A DNA stretch of 64,000 nt, taken from Actinomycetales bacterium. Its GTDB lineage: Bacteria > Actinomycetota > Actinomycetes > Mycobacteriales > Micromonosporaceae. Shown here one piece after another: positions 60,317-64,000 of this stretch. Both the position numbers and the translations under genes were made by a program. The notes beneath the pieces are model-generated. The model was not told the origin of the DNA. It was given only the letters and a program-made list of their open reading frames with translations, and made no database searches. How positions within the stretch are numbered: the first letter of the stretch is position 1; each line of letters begins with the position of its first letter. The stretch covers positions 1 to 64,000 of the forward strand of contig PKFB01000024.1 of assembly GCA_002919305.1 (NCBI GenBank). The letters are read 5' to 3'.

Positions 60317-60486
60317 ATCCGTTTACGTAGAATCCTGGTAGAAGTTGTGATCGAACTGATGAGGACCGTCTCTCTGGTTTCCCCCTGCCCATACTGAGGC
60401 TAGTTTCCCGTCATATCTGAGTAGCGTCCGCGTCGGCTTCTAATCTCGTGCCTGGTGCGACAACAGCCGGGATAACGTAAACGGAT
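60317..60486. repeat. 12-bp inverted repeats bounding a 170-bp segment
   Basis: ATCCGTTTACGT (60317-60328) and its exact complement ACGTAAACGGAT (60475-60486). Just inside each arm lies a further weak match (ATCCTGG against ATCCCGG on the complementary strand). No flanking target duplication is visible. Could be a degenerate miniature element or regulatory sites. Confidence 0.45.
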
Positions 60487-60720
60487 ATGTTCATCTCCGG
60501 CTGTAACCGTTCCACTGTCGGGGTTATCGTGTGGTACGAGTGCACTGCTTGGCCGGATGAAGCGATCGCTCGAGGGGCGAGCAGTTGCCAAGGGTCAGGT
60601 GGACGTCTCTACTTCGGTGACCCAGGAGCCGGTGAGTACCACTTCAGTATTTCGCGGATCAATGGATCAACAAGTAGGTCGCTTACACTAAGTTCCGATA
60701 TTGTAGTAGTCGTCTACTAG
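60487..60720 (+). pseudogene. possible truncated gene, 77-aa open frame before a terminator
   Basis: From ATG 60487. The stretch STVGVIVWYECTAWPDEAIA and the beta-rich end GEYHFSISRINGSTSRSLTLSSDIVVVVY look like the C-terminus of a secreted or beta-sandwich protein. Another frame just upstream (NGYVHLRL, then a stop) would continue into it with a frameshift, suggesting a broken longer gene. A good hairpin lies 35 bases after its stop. No homologue recognised. Confidence 0.35.
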
Positions 60721-60754
60721 TGTAGAGTCAGAAAATCTATAAGGCGTGGTTAAG

Positions 60755-60798
60755 TAGGTTGGTCGACGAAGTGTTTAAGCGCTTCGTCGGCCAACCTA
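60755..60798 (+). terminator. rho-independent-type terminator
   Basis: TAGGTTGGTCGACGAAG (60755-60771) pairs with CTTCGTCGGCCAACCTA (60782-60798) with one G-T mismatch; the stem extends inward to a six-base loop. TGCTTCGTTTTC follows. Implies that a transcription unit once ended, or still ends, at about 60720. Confidence 0.7.
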
Positions 60799-60866
60799 TG
60801 CTTCGTTTTCAATAAGGTAGGCGGTGCTCAGGGCGGAGGGCGTCAGCTTCGGCTATAGGTGGCGAT

Positions 60867-60980
60867 GAAGTTGGGTTATCCAGAATCCTGATCTGGTCAG
60901 TTCCTGATCCCAGCAGAACGATTCTGCTAGGGCCGAACGGGGCGGGGAAGAGCGCACTGCTGGGGCCGGTGCAGCGGCCA
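60867..60980 (+). pseudogene. fragment of an ABC-transporter ATPase (Walker A region)
   Basis: In frame from 60867 the translation is EVGLSRILIWSVPDPSRTIL followed by LGPNGAGKSALLGPV; GPNGAGKS is encoded at 60930-60953. This is the beginning of an ABC ATPase up to just past Walker A, with Ser-Ala replacing the usual Ser-Thr. The frame then closes (stop near 61000), and no signature or Walker B motif follows in any frame. There is no start codon with a ribosome site. A true relic. Confidence 0.75.
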
Positions 60981-60991
60981 ACTTCCGCCGC

Positions 60992-61180
60992 GTGCTGTTG
61001 AACCTCCACCGTGTGGGCTGGTGGTGTCCACCCATGTTCGCCTGCCTGGCGATCCTGGCGTTGCCCCGGTTCACCGGTCGGATGCGCCAGCTCAGCTGCG
61101 CGGCGGTGGTGACGGCTGGACTACTGGCCGGAGCACGCGGCGGATGCCCATCGTGTCCTGGGGTGTTAGCGATGTCCAGC
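60992..61180 (+). pseudogene. hydrophobic coding remnant, possible permease piece
   Basis: Directly after the ATPase fragment, in another frame, the translation reads LLNLHRVGWWCPPMFACLA, then ILALPRFTGRM and AAVVTAGLLAGA, resembling transmembrane segments of an ABC permease. It does not continue as a plausible protein after about 61180. Assignment to the same lost transporter is inference. Confidence 0.35.
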
Positions 61181-61313
61181 GGCGCCTACGCGACGCTGGG
61201 GTGCACACACCGGACACCTACAGTGAGTCGCCGCGGTTCCCTGTCGACGCGGCGCGTACCGACCTTCCGGGGGTACGCCTCGGGGACGGACGGACTGGCG
61301 TTTCAGCGTCGCG

Positions 61314-61481
61314 ATGACGCTCCTGCCGGATCCCCAGACCTGCTTCGGTGAGGCGAGCGGGCCCGACGATCGTACGGCGTGGCGGACGTATCAACAGGTG
61401 CAGTGGTGGCTGCTGCTCCAGGCTGCTCAGGCGGAGTGGTACCACCAGCAACGACAGGTGTTGGAGGAGGCGTGTTCCTGA
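61314..61481 (+). pseudogene. small open frame, 55 aa, in the relic region
   Basis: ATG at 61314; product begins MTLLPDPQTCFGEASGPDD and ends in an amphipathic, Gln/Trp-rich helix (AWRTYQQVQWWLLLQAAQ). Its stop overlaps a following open frame whose GTG (61472) has GGAGGAGG upstream. The frame is open back to 61227 without a start. It may be a remnant of the same transporter locus or a genuine small gene. Confidence 0.3.
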
Positions 61482-61819
61482 CCGTAGGACCCATGGCGGA
61501 GGGAACCGGTGACGGTCTGGCTGAAGGACCGCCGGGTGCCTCTGATCGCGGGGTGGTCGGGACGGTGAGCGGACTCATGCTCCTGGTGGGGCAGCAGCGC
61601 GTGGAACTGCCCGCTCTCCTGGGAGGTGGGACGAGCTGGGCGCCCTACGCTGTCCTCCTTCCGGTACCAGTCACGATCGCGTCGGCCTACGGCCTGACCT
61701 CCCGCTCCCGGGCACGGGAACACGTCGCTCACCGTCGGGCTTGGGCTGCTCCCCGCGGAGACACGGCCGCTCGCCCACGGCGACGAATAGGTGCTCCCCG
61801 GGCGTACCCGGGCCCTTGA
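61472..61819 (+). CDS. possible small membrane protein, 115 aa
   Basis: GTG at 61472 immediately after GGAGGAGG (spacing very short), overlapping the preceding 55-aa frame. Two hydrophobic stretches (VVGTVSGLMLLVG and WAPYAVLLPVPVTIASAYG) and a basic C-terminus (SRSRAREHVAHRR). It could be a real two-helix membrane protein or the last piece of the decayed transporter. No family recognised. Confidence 0.35.
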   Translation: MFLTVGPMAEGTGDGLAEGPPGASDRGVVGTVSGLMLLVGQQRVELPALLGGGTSWAPYAVLLPVPVTIASAYGLTSRSRAREHVAHRRAWAAPRGDTAARPRRRIGAPRAYPGP

Positions 61820-61869
61820 CGCGTCCGCAGCGGGCGGGGCAGCCGGATGGCGAGCCAGACGGAGGCTGG

Positions 61870-62691
61870 TCAGACGACAGCGCCGTCGTCAGGGTCGATC
61901 TCCTCGTCCTCCTCGGTGCCGTCGCGGAGCCGTAACACCAGGCCGATGAAGCCTCCGATGATGCCGCAGGCCCCCAGGATCATCGACAGCTCCTGATCGA
62001 TCCCGATCAGGCCGGGCCAGAACAGCAGCACCACGCCGGCCCCCAGCACGATGAGCGCGACGGTGGCCTCCCGGGACAGACGGGGCAGGGGAGGCGGTGG
62101 CGGGGGCGTGTACCCCTCCTCCAGCTCCGTTTCGGTGTCCGAGGTGCTGGCCGTGATCTGATCCCACCGTTCCAGGTGGTCCAACAAGGTGGGTTCGTCC
62201 TCGGCGGGAACAGCCCGACGTACCCGGATTATCGGTTCGGTCTCGGAATCCCGTGTCGACTCCGGCTCTCCGGTAGGGTCGATGTCCTCGTCGGCTGGCC
62301 ACGGGCGGCTGTCCTTATCAGACGACGAGGCGGAGGAGGCGTGGAAGTCTGCGATGATCTGTGCCCATCGGTCATCTAGGCTCTCATCGCCAAGCATTTG
62401 CGGAGCAGGGTGGAGCTTGCCCTGTTCATTGAGCTGATCGATGAGTTTGCGTGCCTCGCTAAGCCGGGAACGATCAACGTAGAGCCGGTCGGTGGGGCGG
62501 CTGGGGAGAACGGTGTTACGGGTGATGGGGTGCTGGTCGTAGGTGGGACGCAGGTAGGCCGCGATTCCGGCCAAGGCCAGTGCGTCAAGCAGATGCTCGC
62601 CGACCCGGGGGTCGACATCGCCGGTCGGCGCGTACGCCGCCGCCGACAGGCCGTTGTCGCGACGCCCCCGCCGCCCCGGACCTGTGGTCAT
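61870..62691 (-). CDS. conserved actinobacterial membrane-anchored protein, 273 aa
   Basis: ATG at 62691 with GGGGGACAGGG upstream. The N-terminal domain (residues ~20-130) has VGEHLLDALALAGIAAYLRP, DRLYVDRSRLSEARKLIDQL and DDRWAQIIADFHA, a layout I recall from an actinobacterial family of unknown function. An acidic disordered linker follows, then a poly-Pro stretch and two C-terminal transmembrane helices (ATVALIVLGAGVVLLFWPG and MILGACGIIGGFIGLVL) and an acidic end (DGTEEDEEIDPDDG). Function unknown; divergent from the acyltransferase gene. Confidence 0.82.
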   Translation of the reverse strand: MTTGPGRRGRRDNGLSAAAYAPTGDVDPRVGEHLLDALALAGIAAYLRPTYDQHPITRNTVLPSRPTDRLYVDRSRLSEARKLIDQLNEQGKLHPAPQMLGDESLDDRWAQIIADFHASSASSSDKDSRPWPADEDIDPTGEPESTRDSETEPIIRVRRAVPAEDEPTLLDHLERWDQITASTSDTETELEEGYTPPPPPPLPRLSREATVALIVLGAGVVLLFWPGLIGIDQELSMILGACGIIGGFIGLVLRLRDGTEEDEEIDPDDGAVV

Positions 62692-62944
62692 CGCCCTGTC
62701 CCCCTCAGCACCTCAGCTGGTCGCCGCTTTCACCATCCCACTCTCCGGATACACCCCACCGCAACCCGCCGTGTGGTGTATTCGGTTCATGGGTTCCAAC
62801 TCTCGGGTATACCGGATCGTGGTACGCCCAGACACAACACGCAGACCTCAATGAATCGTGACACGCCCGCCGCTGTTCCGGGAGTTCGTTGTGGTGGTGA
62901 CCGTTAGCTCCGTACGCTCTTGTACGGACATCGGGAGGACGTAG

Positions 62945-63688
62945 GTGCTCTACTGGCTTCTCAAGTGCTTCGTCGGGCCGTTTTTGCGGCTGCTGTGGCG
63001 GCCGCAGGTGGAAGGATTGGAGCACATCCCCTCCGAAGGGCCCGCCATTTTGGCGAGCAACCATCTGTCGTTCTCCGACTCCATCTTCTTGCCGTTAGTG
63101 GTCAAGCGGCGGATCACCTTCATCGCGAAAAGCGAGTACTTCACCTCCCCGGGCATCAAAGGGTGGCTGACCAAGCTCTTCTTCCAGGGAGTGGGGGCGA
63201 TCCCGGTGGACCGCTCCGGTGGCCGAGCGGCCCAGGCGGCGCTGGACACCGGCAAGCGGGTGCTGGCGGAGGGGCGACTGTTCGGGATTTATCCAGAAGG
63301 GACCCGGTCGCCGGACGGCAGGTTGTATCGCGGTAAGACAGGGGTGGCGCGGCTGGCCCTGGAGACCGGGGTGCCGGTGATTCCGGTGGCGATGCTCAAC
63401 ACCCACGCCATCCAGCCGATCGGGAAGAAGGTGCCCCGGATAATCCCGGTCAAGATCCGGATCGGTAAGCCGTTGGACTTTTCCCGGTATGCCGGCATGG
63501 CCGGTGACAGATTCGTGGAGCGGTCCGTCACCGACGAGATCATGTACGAGCTGATGCAACTGTCGGGCCAGGAGTACATCGACATCTACGCCGCGAAGGT
63601 CAAGGCGGAGCTCAGCAAGGGAAAGCGCAAGACCACCAACAAACCTCCCACCGAGTCTGAGTCTCCCGCTCCCATCGTGGCGGCCTGA
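62945..63688 (+). CDS. plsC: 1-acyl-sn-glycerol-3-phosphate acyltransferase (PlsC family)
   Basis: 247 residues. GTG at 62945 with GGGAGG upstream. Motif I NHLSFSD (catalytic His-Asp), a Gly-rich motif near GAIPVDRSGG, motif III IYPEGTRSPDG (substrate-binding Glu-Gly) and motif IV GVPVIPVAMLN are all present. An N-terminal hydrophobic segment (YWLLKCFVGPFLRLLW) attaches it to the membrane. Acylates lysophosphatidic acid to phosphatidic acid, or a related lysolipid. The C-terminal 40 residues are basic then Ser/Pro-rich. Confidence 0.91.
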   Translation: MLYWLLKCFVGPFLRLLWRPQVEGLEHIPSEGPAILASNHLSFSDSIFLPLVVKRRITFIAKSEYFTSPGIKGWLTKLFFQGVGAIPVDRSGGRAAQAALDTGKRVLAEGRLFGIYPEGTRSPDGRLYRGKTGVARLALETGVPVIPVAMLNTHAIQPIGKKVPRIIPVKIRIGKPLDFSRYAGMAGDRFVERSVTDEIMYELMQLSGQEYIDIYAAKVKAELSKGKRKTTNKPPTESESPAPIVAA

Positions 63689-63724
63689 TTCGGGCTCGAC
63701 CGGCCCGATCGGTACGTGAGGGCA

Positions 63725-63739
63725 GCGCCGGACCGGCGC
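63725..63739. terminator. short palindrome between convergent genes
   Basis: GCGCCGGACCGGCGC, two 7-bp arms around one base, between the acyltransferase stop and the stop of the right-edge gene. Possibly a weak shared terminator. Confidence 0.35.
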
Positions 63740-63741
63740 GG

Positions 63742-64000
63742 TCACGCTGGGGAGAGCAGATCGGCCAGTTTCGGTACGTGGTTGCGTGCAGCAAACGCCC
63801 GTACCGGTTCGGCGCATGTCTCAAAGGCGGTGGTGTCCCCGGCCAGATGCCAGGCTCGTGCCGCCCACAGCCGTGTCAGCACCGCGTCGCTGACAGAGCC
63901 AATCGCCTCGTACTCATCGGCGGCTCGGGCCAGCAGGTCCCCGGCGGTTTTGTACTCGCCGGCCAACGCGGCCCGTGCACCAGTGATGGTGGTGGTGGCC
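63742..64000 (-). CDS. C-terminus of a helical-repeat (TPR-like) protein, cut by the right edge
   Basis: The frame is open to the window end; only the last 85 or so residues are visible. They are amphipathic helix pairs: ALAGEYKTAGDLLARAADEY, AVLTRLWAARAWHLAGDTTA and CAEPVRAFAARNHVPKLADL, typical of TPR regions at the end of large AfsR/LuxR-type or ATPase regulators. The full protein and any N-terminal domains lie outside the window. The TTG at 63966 is not needed as a start because the frame continues upstream. Confidence 0.65.
   Translation of the reverse strand, partial: ATTTITGARAALAGEYKTAGDLLARAADEYEAIGSVSDAVLTRLWAARAWHLAGDTTAFETCAEPVRAFAARNHVPKLADLLSPA

Larger units (their letters stand above)
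59890..61869. other. gene-poor, partly AT-rich scar region
   Basis: Nearly 2 kb without a well-supported gene. From about 60110 to 60830 the base composition is markedly more AT-rich than anywhere else in the window (runs such as CAATATTTATCGATCTTTAA). It contains short open frames, inverted repeats, hairpins and, from about 60867, broken pieces of an ABC transporter in several frames. It looks like a decayed insertion of foreign DNA between the hydrolase and the conserved membrane-protein gene. Confidence 0.6.

Overview
The window is high-GC, densely coding DNA from an actinobacterium. GTG starts are common, GGAGG-type ribosome sites precede most genes, and the markers are actinobacterial (actinobacterial CtaF, Eis-type acetyltransferase, DUF3043, DEDDh/GIY-YIG nuclease, PimB-like mannosyltransferase, ROK glucokinase). 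From memory, the order lpd-pepA ... erpA-adoK-ctaC-ctaF-trpD-ctaE-qcrCAB ... pimB ... fadD ... glk is broadly collinear with the corresponding chromosomal core of Streptomyces coelicolor and, in part, Mycobacterium tuberculosis. A Streptosporangiales-like organism fits, but the genus cannot be fixed from this sequence. No rRNA, tRNA or CRISPR array was seen, and no intact insertion sequence.

Layout. 1-8.3 kb: 2-oxoacid dehydrogenase E2 (cut by the left edge) and E3, leucyl aminopeptidase, glycine-cleavage T protein, and a cobUTS cobalamin operon whose CobT lacks the expected catalytic glutamates. 8.3-14.9 kb is accessory: an aldo/keto reductase, a TPR-plus-WG-repeat protein divergent from a three-gene ABC-2 exporter, then two paralogous acidic proteins built from 13-residue DxDGDG repeats. 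These two lie in a degenerate tandem duplication that also copied the tail of the ABC ATPase, the leader and the terminator. 14.9-22 kb: Eis-like acetyltransferase, small membrane proteins, quinone oxidoreductase, a MurA, glycerate kinase, ErpA.

22-31.6 kb is the respiratory block: adenosine-kinase-like gene, ctaC-ctaF, trpD with an upstream degenerate receiver protein, then ctaE-qcrC-qcrA-qcrB, i.e. most of the actinobacterial bc1-aa3 supercomplex but without ctaD. 31.6-44.3 kb: hydrolase, AsnC-type ligand-binding protein, sugar-nucleotidyltransferase/Nudix/RelA-SpoT cluster, DEDDh-GIY-YIG nuclease, NYN protein, nucleoside hydrolase, M48 protease, PimB-like enzyme. 44.3-51.3 kb: GH95 glycosidase, acidic-tailed membrane protein, Nudix protein, NarL-type two-component pair. 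51.3-59.9 kb: acyl-CoA ligase, two SRPBCC proteins, glucokinase locus, EEP-family protein, flavin monooxygenase and an alpha/beta-hydrolase-fold protein without its nucleophilic serine.

59.9-61.9 kb is a gene-poor, partly AT-rich scar with remnants of an ABC transporter. The window ends with a conserved membrane protein, a PlsC acyltransferase and the C-terminus of a helical-repeat protein. Convergent gene pairs are repeatedly separated by long perfect hairpins that probably act as bidirectional terminators.
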